Origin: Stutzerimonas stutzeri
GTDB lineage: Bacteria > Pseudomonadota > Gammaproteobacteria > Pseudomonadales > Pseudomonadaceae
Direction of reading: 5' to 3'
Length of the DNA stretch: 64,000 nt
Assembly: GCF_024448895.1 (NCBI RefSeq)
Contig: NZ_JAMOIC010000005.1
Location: forward strand, 248,001 to 312,000
Part shown: piece by piece, positions 7,808 through 17,969 of the stretch
Layout: every line of letters starts with the position of its first letter
Numbering within the stretch: position 1 is the first letter of the stretch
Notes under the pieces: model-generated
What the model was told of the DNA's origin: nothing
Databases searched by the model: none
Seen by the model: the letters and a program-made list of their open reading frames with translations, nothing else
Translations under genes and position numbers: made by a program

Positions 7808-8986
7808 ATGAGCAGCCTGGCCATTGTGGGTGGCGGATTGGTTGGCGCGAGCCTGGCGCTCGCGCTGCAGAAGGGTGCGAAGGCGCGCGGCTGGACGATC
7901 CAGCTGATCGAGCCGTTCGAACCGGGCAACGAGTATCAGCCAAGCTACGACGCGCGCTCTACCGCGCTTTCCTATGGGACTCGGTTGATTTACCGGCGGC
8001 TGGGTGTGTGGGAGCAGATTGCGGAGCGGGCCGAACCGATCACTCATATTCACGTGTCGGATCGCGGTCGTGCTGGCGCCACTCGCCTCGACGCCAAAAC
8101 TCAGCAAGTGCCCGCGCTGGGCTATGTGGTAGAGAACGCCTGGATCGGCCATTGTTTGTGGCAGGCTCTGGATGATCAGGTGGTTGTGAGGCATTGCCCT
8201 GCTGAAGTCAAGCACATGGAGCCTGAGGCTGGCGGCTATCGGCTGACTCTGACAGATGGCATTTCTCTCGCCTGCAAACTCGCGGTTCTCGCTGACGGTG
8301 GGCGCTCCGCATTGCGCGAGCAGCTCGGGATCGGAATCCGGCGTACGCCTTATGATCAGACGGCACTAATCGCCAATGTCACACCTGGCAAGCCCCATGG
8401 TGGCCAGGCATTCGAGCGCTTCACAGATGAGGGGCCGATGGCATTGCTGCCACTGCCCGAGCGGCGTTGCGCACTGGTCTGGACGCGGCCCGACAAGGAC
8501 GCTGCGCGCCTGGCCGCGCTGCCCGAGGCCGAGTTTCTCAGCGAATTGCAGCAGGCGTTCGGCTATCGCCTGGGTGGTTTCCAGCAGGTGGGCGCGCGAC
8601 ATCTCTATCCGCTCGTGCTCATCGAAGCCGAAGAGCAGGTCCGCTCTGGTCTCGTGGTGCTTGGTAATGCCGCGCACAGCCTGCATCCCATTGCTGGGCA
8701 GGGCTACAACCTCTCATTGAGGGACACCGAGGCGCTTGCAGCCGCATTATTGGGCAGCACGGCCGAGCTGGGCGACCTCGGGGTACTGCAAAATTATCAC
8801 CGGCGTCAGCGTGCGGATCAGCGGCTTACCGTAGGCTTCTCCGATCAGCTGACTCAGCTGTTCGGTGACGCTTCACGGTTCTCAATCGCTGGTCGCAACC
8901 TGGGCTTGCTCGGACTGGACCTGTTGCCGCCGGCCAAGAACTGGTTCGCCAGGCAGGCCATGGGGCTCGGTGTACGCGAGCGCTAG
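7808..8986 (+). CDS. ubiH: 2-octaprenyl-6-methoxyphenyl hydroxylase
   Basis: FAD-dependent monooxygenase of ubiquinone biosynthesis that hydroxylates the aromatic ring at C1. The 392-residue protein has the FAD GxGxxG loop IVGGGLVGASLALAL at the N-terminus, the YDARSTALSYGT motif of the UbiH/COQ6 family, and the second FAD motif GNAAHSLHPIAGQGYNLSLRD at about residues 285-305. The start at 7808 is 2 bp after pepP and is the only one that puts the FAD loop at the N-terminus. It is followed after 156 bp by a paralogous hydroxylase. Confidence 0.93.
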   Translation: MSSLAIVGGGLVGASLALALQKGAKARGWTIQLIEPFEPGNEYQPSYDARSTALSYGTRLIYRRLGVWEQIAERAEPITHIHVSDRGRAGATRLDAKTQQVPALGYVVENAWIGHCLWQALDDQVVVRHCPAEVKHMEPEAGGYRLTLTDGISLACKLAVLADGGRSALREQLGIGIRRTPYDQTALIANVTPGKPHGGQAFERFTDEGPMALLPLPERRCALVWTRPDKDAARLAALPEAEFLSELQQAFGYRLGGFQQVGARHLYPLVLIEAEEQVRSGLVVLGNAAHSLHPIAGQGYNLSLRDTEALAAALLGSTAELGDLGVLQNYHRRQRADQRLTVGFSDQLTQLFGDASRFSIAGRNLGLLGLDLLPPAKNWFARQAMGLGVRER

Positions 8987-9142
8987 CCAGACAATATTCT
9001 TACAGGCATCGCGGCATCGGCGATGCGGCTCGATTCCGCATTTGGCGGGTAGATACCGCTAGATATAAGTCACGATGCGCGCTCGCTGGCGCTGCAGTAG
9101 ACCCTATTGATACGCCGAAGCTCGGCGTGCAGGAGAGCAGAC

Positions 9143-10363
9143 ATGCAAACGGACCTCATCATCGTCGGCGCCGGAATGGTTGGCAGCACCTTGGCGCTCG
9201 CGCTGAAAGACGCCGGTCTCAGCATCAAATTGATCGATGCAGGTCCGCTGGATATTCATCCGAGTACGGCTGCTGACCCTTTCGAACCTCGTGTCAGTGC
9301 CTTGTCGGCAGCCAGCCAGCGAATTCTCGAACGCGTCGGCGCATGGCCTGGCATCAGCCGCCGCCGCGCCAGTCCTTACACCGACATGCATGTATGGGAT
9401 GGCTCGGGAACTGGCCAGATTCACTTTTCAGCAGCGTCGGTCCATGCCGATGTACTTGGCCACATCGTCGAAAACCGCGTCGTGCAGGACGCGCTTCTGG
9501 AAGTGCTAGAACGCGACGGTTCGGTGGAGCTGTTGCCCAGCGCACGCCTGGAACATCTGGAGCAAAGAGAAAGCGGCTGGACCTTGACCTTGAGCGGTGG
9601 TGAGCAGCTGAGCACCACCCTGCTCGTCGCTGCCGATGGAGCCAATTCTGCCGTGCGCCGCCTGGCCGGGTGCGAAACGCGCGAATGGGATTATCTGCAT
9701 CACGCCATCGTGACCAGCGTTCGTTGTGCCGAGCCCAACCAGCAGACCGCCTGGCAACGTTTTACCGATGACGGCCCGCTGGCGTTTCTGCCGTTGCAGA
9801 AGAATGGCGATGCGCATTGGTGTTCCATTGTCTGGTCGGTTACGGAGCCTGAAGCTCAACGTCTGATGGCACTGGATGACGCGGCTTTTCGTCAGGCGCT
9901 AGGACGGGCGTTCGAATACCGTCTTGGCGAGGTGACCGAGGCCGATCCGCGGCTGTGCATCCCGTTGCGCCAGCGTCACGCCAAGCGCTACGTGCAACCG
10001 GGCCTGGCGCTGATTGGCGATGCGGCCCATACCATCCATCCGCTGGCAGGGCAGGGCGTCAACCTCGGACTGCTCGATGCAGCAGTCCTGGCCGAGGTTC
10101 TGCTGACAGCCGCCAACCGGGGGGCGCAATTGGGTGATCCGCGGATACTGAGCCGTTTCGAGCGTCGCCGGATGCCACATAACCTGTCCATGATGGCGGC
10201 GATGGAGGGCTTCGAACGACTATTTCAGGCTAATCCGCTGCCATTGCGCTGGTTGCGGAATGTCGGGTTGAAAGGTGTGCAGGCGCTGCCTGAGGCCAAG
10301 GCGCTTTTCGTGCGTCAGGCATTGGGTCTGAGCGGCGACCTGCCAGCGCTGGCTCGCGTATAG
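9143..10363 (+). CDS. UbiH/UbiF/VisC/COQ6-family ubiquinone hydroxylase
   Basis: A 406-residue FAD monooxygenase paralogous to the preceding ubiH. It has the IVGAGMVGSTLALAL FAD loop, the FEPRVSALSAASQRIL motif and GDAAHTIHPLAGQGVNLGLLD. Position and similarity point to VisC/UbiI (C5 hydroxylation), but UbiF-like or multi-position activity is possible, because pseudomonads differ in their hydroxylase sets. AGGAG precedes the ATG at 9143. A small GC stem (ACGCCGAAGCTCGGCGT, 9112-9128) sits just upstream of the ribosome site. Confidence 0.88.
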   Translation: MQTDLIIVGAGMVGSTLALALKDAGLSIKLIDAGPLDIHPSTAADPFEPRVSALSAASQRILERVGAWPGISRRRASPYTDMHVWDGSGTGQIHFSAASVHADVLGHIVENRVVQDALLEVLERDGSVELLPSARLEHLEQRESGWTLTLSGGEQLSTTLLVAADGANSAVRRLAGCETREWDYLHHAIVTSVRCAEPNQQTAWQRFTDDGPLAFLPLQKNGDAHWCSIVWSVTEPEAQRLMALDDAAFRQALGRAFEYRLGEVTEADPRLCIPLRQRHAKRYVQPGLALIGDAAHTIHPLAGQGVNLGLLDAAVLAEVLLTAANRGAQLGDPRILSRFERRRMPHNLSMMAAMEGFERLFQANPLPLRWLRNVGLKGVQALPEAKALFVRQALGLSGDLPALARV

Positions 10364-10410
10364 CATTGCCCCGCGTTGGGGCGACTGCGCGAAATGTCGC
10401 GTTGAGAAAG

Positions 10411-10427
10411 TAAATGACATTCACTAC
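10411..10427 (+). promoter_or_regulatory. Possible Fur box upstream of the iron-binding protein gene
   Basis: TAAATGACATTCACTAC matches about 11 of 17 positions of the inverted-repeat Fur consensus (ATAATGATAATCATTAT). It lies about 40 bases before the ribosome site of a ferric-iron binding protein gene. Fur repression is expected for such genes. The match is only moderate. Confidence 0.4.
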
Positions 10428-10465
10428 TATTCAGCATCTTTCACGAACTGATAAGAGGCTGATCC

Positions 10466-11467
10466 ATGCAGGCAAGCAAAGGTTTACTCGCCGCTTTCGC
10501 GCTCACTGCGCTGTCGAGCGCTGTGCAGGCTGCCGATGAAGTAGTGGTTTACTCCTCGCGTATCGACGAGCTGATCAAGCCAGTATTCGATGCCTACACG
10601 GCCAAGACAGGCGTCAACATCAAGTTCATCACCGATAAAGAAGCACCGCTCATGGCCCGTATCAAGGCCGAGGGCGAGAACACGCCCGCGGACTTGCTGC
10701 TGACAGTAGACGGCGGCAACCTATGGCAGGCCGAGGAAATGGGCATTCTCCAGCCTCTGGAATCCCAAGTGGTCAAAGACAACATCCCCGCTCAGTATCG
10801 TTCGTCTACTGACGCCTGGACCGGCCTGTCCTTGCGCGCGCGGACAATCGTGTACTCGCCTGATCGTGTCGAGCAGAACGAATTGACGACCTATGAGGCG
10901 CTGGCGGACAAAAATTGGGAAGGCCGTCTGTGCCTGCGCACCAGCAAGAAGGTTTACAACCAGTCGCTGACCGCCACCATGATCGAGACCCACGGCGCCA
11001 AGAAGACCGAAGAGATCATCAAGGGCTGGGTGAACAATCTGGCTACCGACGTATTTGCCGATGATACGGCGCTGGTCCAGGCGGTCGACGCGGGGCAGTG
11101 CGACGTCGGGATCGTCAATACCTATTACTTCGGTCGTCTGCACGCGCAGAACCCTGAGCTGAAAGCCAAGCTGTTCTGGCCGAACCAGAGCGATCGCGGC
11201 GTCCACGTCAATCTTTCGGGCATTGGCCTGACCAAGCACGCGCCTAACCGGGAGGCTGCGCAGAAGTTGGTTGAGTGGATGACCACACCGGAAGCGCAAA
11301 AGATCTTCGCGGATATCAACATGGAGTTTCCTGCCAACCCGGATGTGGAGCCTTCCTCGGAAGTTGCTGCATGGGGTGATTTCAAGGCGGACACCATCCC
11401 GGTCGAAGTTGCCGGAAAGCGGCAGGCCGAAGCCATCATGCTGATGGACCGCGCTGGCTGGAACTAA
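10466..11467 (+). CDS. Ferric-iron ABC transporter, periplasmic binding protein (FbpA/HitA type)
   Basis: A 333-residue periplasmic protein that binds Fe(III) and delivers it to an inner-membrane permease. It has a Sec signal peptide ([23 protein letters not shown], about 1-23). [21 protein letters not shown] follows, and then the paired tyrosines [10 protein letters not shown] that coordinate iron in FbpA-type proteins. The C-terminus has [20 protein letters not shown]. The permease gene follows after a perfect stem-loop terminator. No ATPase gene is adjacent, so the third subunit must be encoded elsewhere. Confidence 0.93.
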   Translation: MQASKGLLAAFALTALSSAVQAADEVVVYSSRIDELIKPVFDAYTAKTGVNIKFITDKEAPLMARIKAEGENTPADLLLTVDGGNLWQAEEMGILQPLESQVVKDNIPAQYRSSTDAWTGLSLRARTIVYSPDRVEQNELTTYEALADKNWEGRLCLRTSKKVYNQSLTATMIETHGAKKTEEIIKGWVNNLATDVFADDTALVQAVDAGQCDVGIVNTYYFGRLHAQNPELKAKLFWPNQSDRGVHVNLSGIGLTKHAPNREAAQKLVEWMTTPEAQKIFADINMEFPANPDVEPSSEVAAWGDFKADTIPVEVAGKRQAEAIMLMDRAGWN

Positions 11468-11574
11468 AGGGTAGCGGCGAGGCACAGGTTGCAAGCAAAA
11501 GCGACTGGCAAGGAAAAACCTCTGCTCCGCGCTGACCGCCAGCCAGCTTGCAGCTTGCTCTGCCGTTATACTCG

Positions 11575-11606
11575 ACGCCCCCGGCCTGCCGGGGGCGTTT
11601 GTTTTT
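11575..11606 (+). terminator. Intercistronic terminator between iron-binding protein and permease
   Basis: A perfect 10-bp stem, ACGCCCCCGG (11575-11584) with CCGGGGGCGT (11589-11598), a 4-base loop and a downstream TTTGTTTTT tract. This is a textbook intrinsic terminator, yet it lies inside what should be one operon. It probably lets most transcripts stop after the binding protein, with read-through feeding the permease. Confidence 0.9.
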
Positions 11607-11623
11607 CTGCATCCGAGGCTTGC

Positions 11624-13240
11624 GTGTCCCACCCCGTTGAGCGCCGTTGGTACCCCATCACCTTTGCAGTCGCCGCGCTGGTATTGCTGCCGCTGAGCGT
11701 CCTGCTATTCAGCTGGGGCGATGTCGATACCGCTATCTGGTCGCACCTCTGGCAGACGCAAATGCCCCGTCTGTTAAGCAACACCCTGACGTTGGTCCTC
11801 GGTGTTGCGGTAGGCGTGACAGTGCTCGGCGTCAGCCTTGCCTGGCTGACCTCGCTGTGTGAGTTCCCAGGCCGCCGCTGGCTTGATTGGGCGCTCATGC
11901 TGCCCTTTGCGATCCCCGCCTATGTGCTGGCATTCGTGTTCATCGGCCTGCTGGATTTCTCAGGTCCCGTGCAGACGCTTGCGCGGGACTGGTTCGGCAG
12001 CGGCGTACGCTTTCCTCGGGTTCGCTCCACTGGCGGTGTGATTACCGTACTGGTGCTGGTTTTCTATCCCTACGTTTACCTGCTCGCCCGCTCGGCATTC
12101 CTGGCTCAGGGCAAGGGGCTCATGGAGGCGGCGCGGGTGCTCGGCCATTCGCCGTGGAAGGCGTTCTGGAGCGTTGCGCTGCCGATGGCGAGACCGGCGA
12201 TTGGGGCTGGACTGGCCCTAGCGCTGATGGAGACGCTGGCTGATTTCGGCGCCGTGGCGGTGTTCAATTTCGATACCTTCACTACCGCGATCTACAAGAC
12301 CTGGTACGGTTTTTTCAGCCTGACCAGCGCGACGCAGCTGGCCAGCCTGTTGTTACTGGCTGTAATGCTGGTGCTCTACGGCGAGCGTCGCGCCCGTGGC
12401 GCGGCCAGGCCTGCCAATGACCGGGCGCGCTCGGGAGCGCTGTATCGCCTGACTGGTTTCAAGGCCGCGGCAGCCGCCGGATGGTGTGGGCTAGTGTTCC
12501 TCTGCGCCTTCGTCATCCCGATGCTGCAGTTGCTGGTCTGGCTCTGGCAGCGCGGACGTTTCGACCTCGACGAGCGCTACGCCGGGCTTATCCTTCATAC
12601 GCTTTACCTGGGCGGATTGGCAGCATTCATCACGGTCGCTGTAGCTTTACTGTTGGCCTTTGCTCGACGCCAGGCGCCCGTACGTTCGGTCAAGGCAGCG
12701 GTTGGCTTGTCAAATCTGGGCTACGCGCTGCCGGGCTCGGTGCTGGCGGTGTCGATCATGCTTGCATTCAGCTATCTGGACCGCGAACTGGTCATTCCCC
12801 TGTCGGCATGGTTTGGCGGCAGTGCCAAGCCAATCCTGCTCGGCAGCCTCGGCGCGCTGCTGCTGGCCTATCTGATTCGCTTCATGGCGGTGGCGTTCGG
12901 TCCGCTTGAAAATGCGCTGGCGCGGATCCGCCCGTCACTGCCTCAGGCATCGCGCAGCCTGGGAGTGGGCGGGGCGGCGCTGTTCTTTCGGGTTTACCTG
13001 CCCCTGCTGCTGCCCGGCACGTTGAGCGCCGCATTGCTGGTATTCGTCGACGTATTGAAAGAAATGCCAGCCACGTTGCTGATGCGGCCGTTCGGCTGGG
13101 ACACGCTGTCGGTCAGGATTTTCGAGATGACCAGCGAGGGCGAATGGGCGCGTGCTGCCCTGCCTGCGCTGACGCTGGTGCTGGTCGGCCTGTTGCCGGT
13201 CATTCTGCTTATTCGCCGTTCGGCGAGGCGGATCGGCTAG
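11624..13240 (+). CDS. Ferric-iron ABC transporter permease (FbpB/HitB type)
   Basis: A 538-residue inner-membrane protein with two fused permease modules and about 12 membrane segments. The two EAA-type cytoplasmic loops are visible as MEAARVLGHSPWKAFWSVALPMARPAI (about residues 165-190) and LPQASRSLGVGGAALFFRVYLPLLLPG (about 440-465), each the docking site for an ATPase. VDVLKEMPATLLMRPFGWDTLSVRI near the C-terminus is typical of iron permeases. The GTG at 11624 lies 18 bp after the terminator and gives a short cytoplasmic N-terminus. Earlier in-frame codons would run through the terminator, so they are unlikely starts. Confidence 0.92.
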   Translation: MSHPVERRWYPITFAVAALVLLPLSVLLFSWGDVDTAIWSHLWQTQMPRLLSNTLTLVLGVAVGVTVLGVSLAWLTSLCEFPGRRWLDWALMLPFAIPAYVLAFVFIGLLDFSGPVQTLARDWFGSGVRFPRVRSTGGVITVLVLVFYPYVYLLARSAFLAQGKGLMEAARVLGHSPWKAFWSVALPMARPAIGAGLALALMETLADFGAVAVFNFDTFTTAIYKTWYGFFSLTSATQLASLLLLAVMLVLYGERRARGAARPANDRARSGALYRLTGFKAAAAAGWCGLVFLCAFVIPMLQLLVWLWQRGRFDLDERYAGLILHTLYLGGLAAFITVAVALLLAFARRQAPVRSVKAAVGLSNLGYALPGSVLAVSIMLAFSYLDRELVIPLSAWFGGSAKPILLGSLGALLLAYLIRFMAVAFGPLENALARIRPSLPQASRSLGVGGAALFFRVYLPLLLPGTLSAALLVFVDVLKEMPATLLMRPFGWDTLSVRIFEMTSEGEWARAALPALTLVLVGLLPVILLIRRSARRIG

Positions 13241-13260
13241 GCGCGCTCCATCGCCTCACC

Positions 13261-13289
13261 GTGACCTGTCACAACCTTGGGGCTACAAT
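13261..13289 (+). promoter_or_regulatory. Probable gcvT promoter
   Basis: GTGACC (13261-13266) and TACAAT (13284-13289), 17 bp apart, match the sigma-70 consensus at 4 of 6 and 5 of 6 positions. They lie about 90 bp before gcvT. I looked for a tandem glycine riboswitch in the leader and did not find its conserved core. Confidence 0.45.
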
Positions 13290-13378
13290 GCGCGCCATCC
13301 AAAAATCGTCGGACCCGCTGTCCGGCTCTAATAAGCTTCACCCCGCCGCTTCGGCGACCTGCCCGGAAGGAGAAACCC

Positions 13379-14461
13379 ATGGGTCAGCGTACTCCCCTCT
13401 ATGATCAGCACCTCGCACTTGGCGCGAAAATGGTCGATTTCGGCGGCTGGGACATGCCGCTGCATTACGGCTCTCAGGTAGAAGAACATCACCAGGTGCG
13501 ACGTGATTGTGGGGTATTCGACGTTTCCCACATGACGGTCGTAGATGTTGCCGGTCCGGACGCCAGAACCTATCTTCAGCGCTTGCTCGCCAACGACGTG
13601 AGCCGGCTCGGACAAGTGGGCAAAGCGCTCTATACCGCAATGCTCAACGAGCGTGGCGGGGTGGTAGATGATCTGATCGTCTACTTCACCGACTGGGGCT
13701 ATCGGCTGGTCGTCAACGCCAGTACCCGAGACAAGGATATGGCCTGGATGCAGGCGCAGACTCAAGGCTTCGCCGTTGAAGTCAGCGAGCGTCCCGAACT
13801 GGCGATGCTTGCCATCCAGGGGCCGCATGCGCGAGCCAAGACTGCCGAGCTGGTCGATCAGCCACGGGCTGCGCTCATCCATGAACTGAAGCCGTTCAAT
13901 GGCCGGGCAGCAGGTGACTGGTTCATAGGGCGCACCGGCTATACCGGTGAGGACGGCCTGGAAATCATCCTGCCAGCCGAACAGGCGCCGGACTTTCTCA
14001 GTGAGTTGGTCGGGGCCGGCATTTCCCCAATCGGATTGGGCGCGCGGGACACGCTGCGGCTCGAGGCCGGTCTGAATCTTTACGGACAGGACATGACCGA
14101 AGATGTCTCGCCACTGCAGGCGAACATGGGTTGGACTGTGTCCTGGGAGCCGGCCGCGCGCGATTTCGTCGGCCGAGCCGCTCTGGAAGCAGAAAAAGCG
14201 CAGAGCGACGTACCGAAGCTGGTGGGGCTGGTGCTCGAAGAGCGCGGCGTATTGCGAGCCCATCAGCCTGTTCGCGTCAACGGTATTGGCGATGGCGAGA
14301 TCACCAGCGGCAGCTTTTCGCCTACGCTTGGCAAGGCGCTCGCGCTCGCACGCGTCCCGGCGGGCACCGGTGATCGTGCTGAGGTGGAAATTCGTGGCAA
14401 GTGGTATCCCGTGCGCGTGGTGCAGCCGACTTTCGTGCGCCACGGCAAAGTACTGGTGTAA
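13379..14461 (+). CDS. gcvT: Glycine cleavage system aminomethyltransferase (T protein)
   Basis: Transfers the methylene carbon from aminomethyl-lipoyl-H protein to tetrahydrofolate, releasing ammonia. The 360-residue protein starts [32 protein letters not shown], the standard GcvT opening. It also has [29 protein letters not shown] (folate-binding region) and [28 protein letters not shown] precedes the ATG at 13379. It is followed by gcvH and gcvP, making a complete T-H-P set. The L protein (lipoamide dehydrogenase) is not in the window. Confidence 0.97.
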   Translation: MGQRTPLYDQHLALGAKMVDFGGWDMPLHYGSQVEEHHQVRRDCGVFDVSHMTVVDVAGPDARTYLQRLLANDVSRLGQVGKALYTAMLNERGGVVDDLIVYFTDWGYRLVVNASTRDKDMAWMQAQTQGFAVEVSERPELAMLAIQGPHARAKTAELVDQPRAALIHELKPFNGRAAGDWFIGRTGYTGEDGLEIILPAEQAPDFLSELVGAGISPIGLGARDTLRLEAGLNLYGQDMTEDVSPLQANMGWTVSWEPAARDFVGRAALEAEKAQSDVPKLVGLVLEERGVLRAHQPVRVNGIGDGEITSGSFSPTLGKALALARVPAGTGDRAEVEIRGKWYPVRVVQPTFVRHGKVLV

Positions 14462-14482
14462 ATTCGGCCGACTGCTTCATGT

Positions 14483-14503
14483 CAGCGGGTGGCTTAGCCC
14501 GCT
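14483..14503 (+). other. Intercistronic hairpin between gcvT and gcvH
   Basis: AGCGGG and CCCGCT form a short stem around GTGGCTTAG. No direct T-tract follows, although a TTTTTT run lies some 20 bases downstream. It could stabilise the gcvT message or weakly attenuate. Confidence 0.45.
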
Positions 14504-14539
14504 TGCGCGCAAACCGACAGCTTTTTTGAGGACATACAG

Positions 14540-14929
14540 ATGAGCGACATCCCCAGCGATCTGCGTTACGCCGCCAGCCACGAGTGGGCCCGCCTCGAAA
14601 CGGACGGCAGTGTGACTGTCGGTATCTCCGATCACGCCCAGGAAGCACTGGGCGACGTGGTTTTTGTGGAGCTTCCTGAGGTTGGCCAGCAGCTGACGGC
14701 CGGCCAACAGGCCGGTGTAGTGGAATCGGTCAAGGCTGCTTCGGACATCTACGCGCCAATTTCCGGAGAAGTGGTTGCCATCAATGAGCAGCTCACCGAT
14801 TCGCCAGAAATGGTCAACGGCGAGCCCTACGGCAGCTGGTTCTTCCGTCTTCAGCCGAGTGATGCTGCAGAGCTGGACAAGCTGCTCGATGCAGAAGGCT
14901 ACAAAGCCTCCTGCGACGCCGACGCCTAA
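14540..14929 (+). CDS. gcvH: Glycine cleavage system H protein
   Basis: Lipoyl carrier that shuttles the aminomethyl group between P, T and L proteins. The 129-residue protein has the lipoyl domain with [22 protein letters not shown], and the lipoylated lysine in [14 protein letters not shown] (Lys65). It ends with the typical [16 protein letters not shown] segment. AGGA lies upstream of the ATG, and length is normal. It sits between gcvT and gcvP with structured spacers on both sides. Confidence 0.97.
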   Translation: MSDIPSDLRYAASHEWARLETDGSVTVGISDHAQEALGDVVFVELPEVGQQLTAGQQAGVVESVKAASDIYAPISGEVVAINEQLTDSPEMVNGEPYGSWFFRLQPSDAAELDKLLDAEGYKASCDADA

Positions 14930-14944
14930 GCGTTCCCCATTTTG

Positions 14945-15015
14945 AAAGCCCCGTAATGCAGGTCGCGGAAAACGAGTCGCTCGTTTTTTCCGCGATCTGG
15001 ATGCCGGGGCTTTTT
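14945..15015 (+). terminator. Large stem-loop between gcvH and gcvP
   Basis: AAAGCCCCG (14945-14953) pairs with CGGGGCTTT (15005-15013) and runs into a T-tract. Inside it a second arm, GTCGCGGAAAACGAG, pairs with CTCGTTTTTTCCGCGAT, giving a long two-tier hairpin of about 70 nt. It resembles an intrinsic terminator placed 20 bp before gcvP, so gcvP should be read at a lower level than gcvT and gcvH or be controlled by read-through. Confidence 0.8.
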
Positions 15016-15035
15016 CATTTCTTGAGAGAGCAGTG

Positions 15036-17912
15036 ATGTCACAGGTACCGCGCCTTTCCCAGCTTCAGCAGCCTGACGCTTTTTTGCGTCGTCACCTCGG
15101 ACCCGATGCGGCCGAGCAGCAAGCCATGCTCGACGCGCTGGGGTTGGCCAGTCGCGAACAGCTGGTCGAGCAAACCGTGCCGCCGGCGATCCGTCTGCAG
15201 GGCGAACTCGCGCTGCCGCCAGCGCTGGATGAGCAGCAAGCCCTTGCGCGGCTGCGCGGTTACGCTGAACAAAACCAGCTCTGGACCAGCCTGATCGGTA
15301 TGGGATACCACGGCACCATCACGCCGCCAGTCATACTGCGCAACGTGCTGGAAAACCCGGGCTGGTACACCGCTTATACGCCCTATCAGCCGGAAATCGC
15401 CCAAGGTCGTCTGGAGGCGCTGCTTAACTTCCAGCAGCTGACCATCGACCTCACTGGCCTCGACCTGGCCAACGCGTCCCTGCTAGATGAAGCCACCGCG
15501 GCTGCCGAAGCCATGACGCTGGCGCGACGCATGGCGAAGAGCAAGAGCAACACGTTCTTCGTCGATGAAAATTGCCATCCGCAAACACTGTCGGTCGTGC
15601 AGACGCGTGCCGAAGCGTTCGGCTTCGAGCTGGTCGTGGGTGCGCTGGAGGACGCCGCGTCGCAGGACGTCTTTGGAGCGTTGCTACAGTATCCCGACAC
15701 TCACGGCGAGATCCGCGATCTGCGCCCGGTCATCGATGCGCTGCATGGCACGCAGGCGCTTGCCTGCGTCGCAGCGGACTTGCTCAGCCTGCTGTTGCTG
15801 ACCCCGCCCGGCGAGCTGGGCGCGGATGTAGTACTCGGCTCGACCCAGCGCTTCGGTGTGCCGATGGGCTACGGCGGCCCCCATGCCGCGTACTTCGCGA
15901 CACGCGATGCCTTCAAGCGGGCAATGCCGGGTCGCATCATTGGGGTCTCCAAGGACGCCCGCGGAAATACCGCGCTGCGCATGGCACTGCAGACCCGCGA
16001 GCAACACATCCGCCGCGAAAAGGCCAACTCCAATATCTGTACGGCCCAGGTGCTGCTGGCCAACATAGCCAGTTGCTACGCGGTCTATCACGGTCCTGAG
16101 GGGCTCAAGCGCATCGCCCAGCGCACCCATAGGCTGACGTCGATTCTGGCCAGCGCACTCGAGCAACATGGCATCAAGCGTATCAACCGGAATTTCTTCG
16201 ACACCCTTACGCTCGACGTTGGCGGTGCGCAGGCTGCGATTCTGGAAAGCGCCCGTGCGGCGCGAATCAATCTGCGTATCCTCGGGCGCGGCAGATTGGG
16301 CGTCAGCCTCGATGAAACCTGTAACGAGGCGACGGTCGAGCAGCTATTGGCCGTGTTCCTCGGAGCGGATCATGGGCTGGACATCGCCACGCTTGATGCC
16401 GGCGAGATTGCCAGCGGCATCCCGGTCGAACTGCAGCGCGGCAGCAGCTATCTTACCCATCCGGTGTTCAATACCCACCACAGCGAAACCGAGATGCTGC
16501 GCTACCTCAAGCAGCTCGAGAACAAGGATCTGGCCCTCAATCAGGCGATGATTCCGCTCGGTTCCTGCACCATGAAACTGAACGCGACCAGCGAGATGAT
16601 CCCCATCACCTGGCCGGAATTTGCCAACCTGCATCCTTTCGCACCGCAGGAGCAGGCGCAGGGCTATAAATTGATGATCGAAGAGCTGGAAGCCTGGCTC
16701 TGCACCATTACCGGATTCGACGCGATATCGATGCAGCCCAACTCTGGCGCTCAGGGCGAATACGCCGGCCTCGTGGCGATTCGCAAGTACCACGAGAGCC
16801 GCGGTGACGGGCAGCGTGATATCTGCCTGATTCCGTCGTCGGCGCACGGCACCAATCCGGCTTCAGCACAGATGGTCAGCATGCGTGTCGTCATCGTCGA
16901 GTGCGATAAGGCCGGCAACGTCGATCTTGAAGACCTCAAGCGCAAGGCTGCTGAAGCGGGCGACAAGTTGTCTTGCCTGATGATCACCTATCCGTCGACC
17001 CACGGCGTCTACGAAGAGGGAATTCGCGAGATCTGCGAGGCCATTCATGCCCAGGGCGGCCAGGTCTACATGGACGGCGCCAACCTCAATGCCCAGGTGG
17101 GGCTGGCGCGCCCGGCTGACATCGGCGCCGATGTCTCGCACATGAACCTGCACAAGACCTTCTGCATTCCTCATGGCGGTGGTGGCCCGGGCATGGGGCC
17201 GATTGGCATCAAGGCCCACCTGGCGCCTTTCGTCGCCAATCACCCGGTGATCGAGCTTCAAGGCCCGAACCCTGAAAACGGCGCGGTGAGCGCTGCTCCC
17301 TGGGGTAGCGCCAGCATCCTGCAAATCAGCTGGATGTACATCGCGATGATGGGGCCGCAGCTGCGCGATGCCACCGAGGTGGCGATCCTCAGTGCGAACT
17401 ACCTGGCGATGCGTCTGGATGGTGCCTTCCCGGTTCTCTACAGCGGCCGCAACGGACGAGTCGCCCACGAGTGCATTATCGACCTGCGTCCATTGAAAGC
17501 GCAGACCGGCATTACGGAGGAGGATGTTGCCAAACGTCTGATCGACTACGGTTTCCACGCGCCGACCATGTCCTTCCCGGTGCCGGGCACGCTGATGATC
17601 GAGCCGACCGAAAGCGAATCGAAGGCGGAGTTGGACCGGTTCGTCGAGGCAATGTTGAGCATTCGTGCCGAGATCGCCAAGGTACAGGACGGCGGCTGGC
17701 CAGCTGATAACAATCCTCTGGTGCGCGCGCCGCACACCCTGGCTGATGTGACGCATGCCTGGGACCGACCCTACAGCATTGCCGAAGGCGTGACGCCGAG
17801 CGCTCATGCCCAAGCACATAAGTACTGGCCGGCGGTCAATCGGGTCGACAACGTGTTCGGTGACCGCAACCTGTTCTGCGCTTGCGTTCCGGTCGACGAT
17901 TACCGGGAATGA
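15036..17912 (+). CDS. gcvP: Glycine dehydrogenase (decarboxylating), P protein
   Basis: PLP enzyme that decarboxylates glycine and loads the aminomethyl group on H protein. The 958-residue protein is the fused form with the N-terminal half (about 1-450, with [31 protein letters not shown]) and the catalytic C-terminal half. The PLP lysine is in [20 protein letters not shown] (about Lys707). [12 protein letters not shown] is also diagnostic. ATG at 15036 is chosen over the in-frame GTG just before it. The gene ends 58 bp before convergent engB with a two-way terminator between. Confidence 0.97.
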   Translation: MSQVPRLSQLQQPDAFLRRHLGPDAAEQQAMLDALGLASREQLVEQTVPPAIRLQGELALPPALDEQQALARLRGYAEQNQLWTSLIGMGYHGTITPPVILRNVLENPGWYTAYTPYQPEIAQGRLEALLNFQQLTIDLTGLDLANASLLDEATAAAEAMTLARRMAKSKSNTFFVDENCHPQTLSVVQTRAEAFGFELVVGALEDAASQDVFGALLQYPDTHGEIRDLRPVIDALHGTQALACVAADLLSLLLLTPPGELGADVVLGSTQRFGVPMGYGGPHAAYFATRDAFKRAMPGRIIGVSKDARGNTALRMALQTREQHIRREKANSNICTAQVLLANIASCYAVYHGPEGLKRIAQRTHRLTSILASALEQHGIKRINRNFFDTLTLDVGGAQAAILESARAARINLRILGRGRLGVSLDETCNEATVEQLLAVFLGADHGLDIATLDAGEIASGIPVELQRGSSYLTHPVFNTHHSETEMLRYLKQLENKDLALNQAMIPLGSCTMKLNATSEMIPITWPEFANLHPFAPQEQAQGYKLMIEELEAWLCTITGFDAISMQPNSGAQGEYAGLVAIRKYHESRGDGQRDICLIPSSAHGTNPASAQMVSMRVVIVECDKAGNVDLEDLKRKAAEAGDKLSCLMITYPSTHGVYEEGIREICEAIHAQGGQVYMDGANLNAQVGLARPADIGADVSHMNLHKTFCIPHGGGGPGMGPIGIKAHLAPFVANHPVIELQGPNPENGAVSAAPWGSASILQISWMYIAMMGPQLRDATEVAILSANYLAMRLDGAFPVLYSGRNGRVAHECIIDLRPLKAQTGITEEDVAKRLIDYGFHAPTMSFPVPGTLMIEPTESESKAELDRFVEAMLSIRAEIAKVQDGGWPADNNPLVRAPHTLADVTHAWDRPYSIAEGVTPSAHAQAHKYWPAVNRVDNVFGDRNLFCACVPVDDYRE

Positions 17913-17917
17913 AAAAC

Positions 17918-17957
17918 GCCGCCCGCTCCGCGCCGTGGCGCAGAGCGGGCGGCTTTT
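17918..17957. terminator. Bidirectional terminator between gcvP and engB
   Basis: GCCGCCCGCTC and GAGCGGGCGGC form a perfect 11-bp stem. On the plus strand TTTT follows, and on the minus strand TTTTT follows, so the same hairpin can end both convergent genes. Confidence 0.9.
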
Positions 17958-17969
17958 GGTAACTCGGGC

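Noticed and set aside
10366-10381. GCCCC/GGGGC hairpin after the second ubiquinone hydroxylase gene
   Set aside because: The 5-bp stem has no T-tract, so it cannot be called a terminator with confidence.
13241-13378. Possible glycine riboswitch before gcvT
   Set aside because: The leader is only about 90 nt after the likely promoter, and the conserved tandem aptamer core was not found. A short CCGCCGC/GCGGC-type stem alone is not enough.
16863-17819. A 318-codon minus-strand frame
   Set aside because: It is the complement of the catalytic half of gcvP and shows no protein-like pattern.
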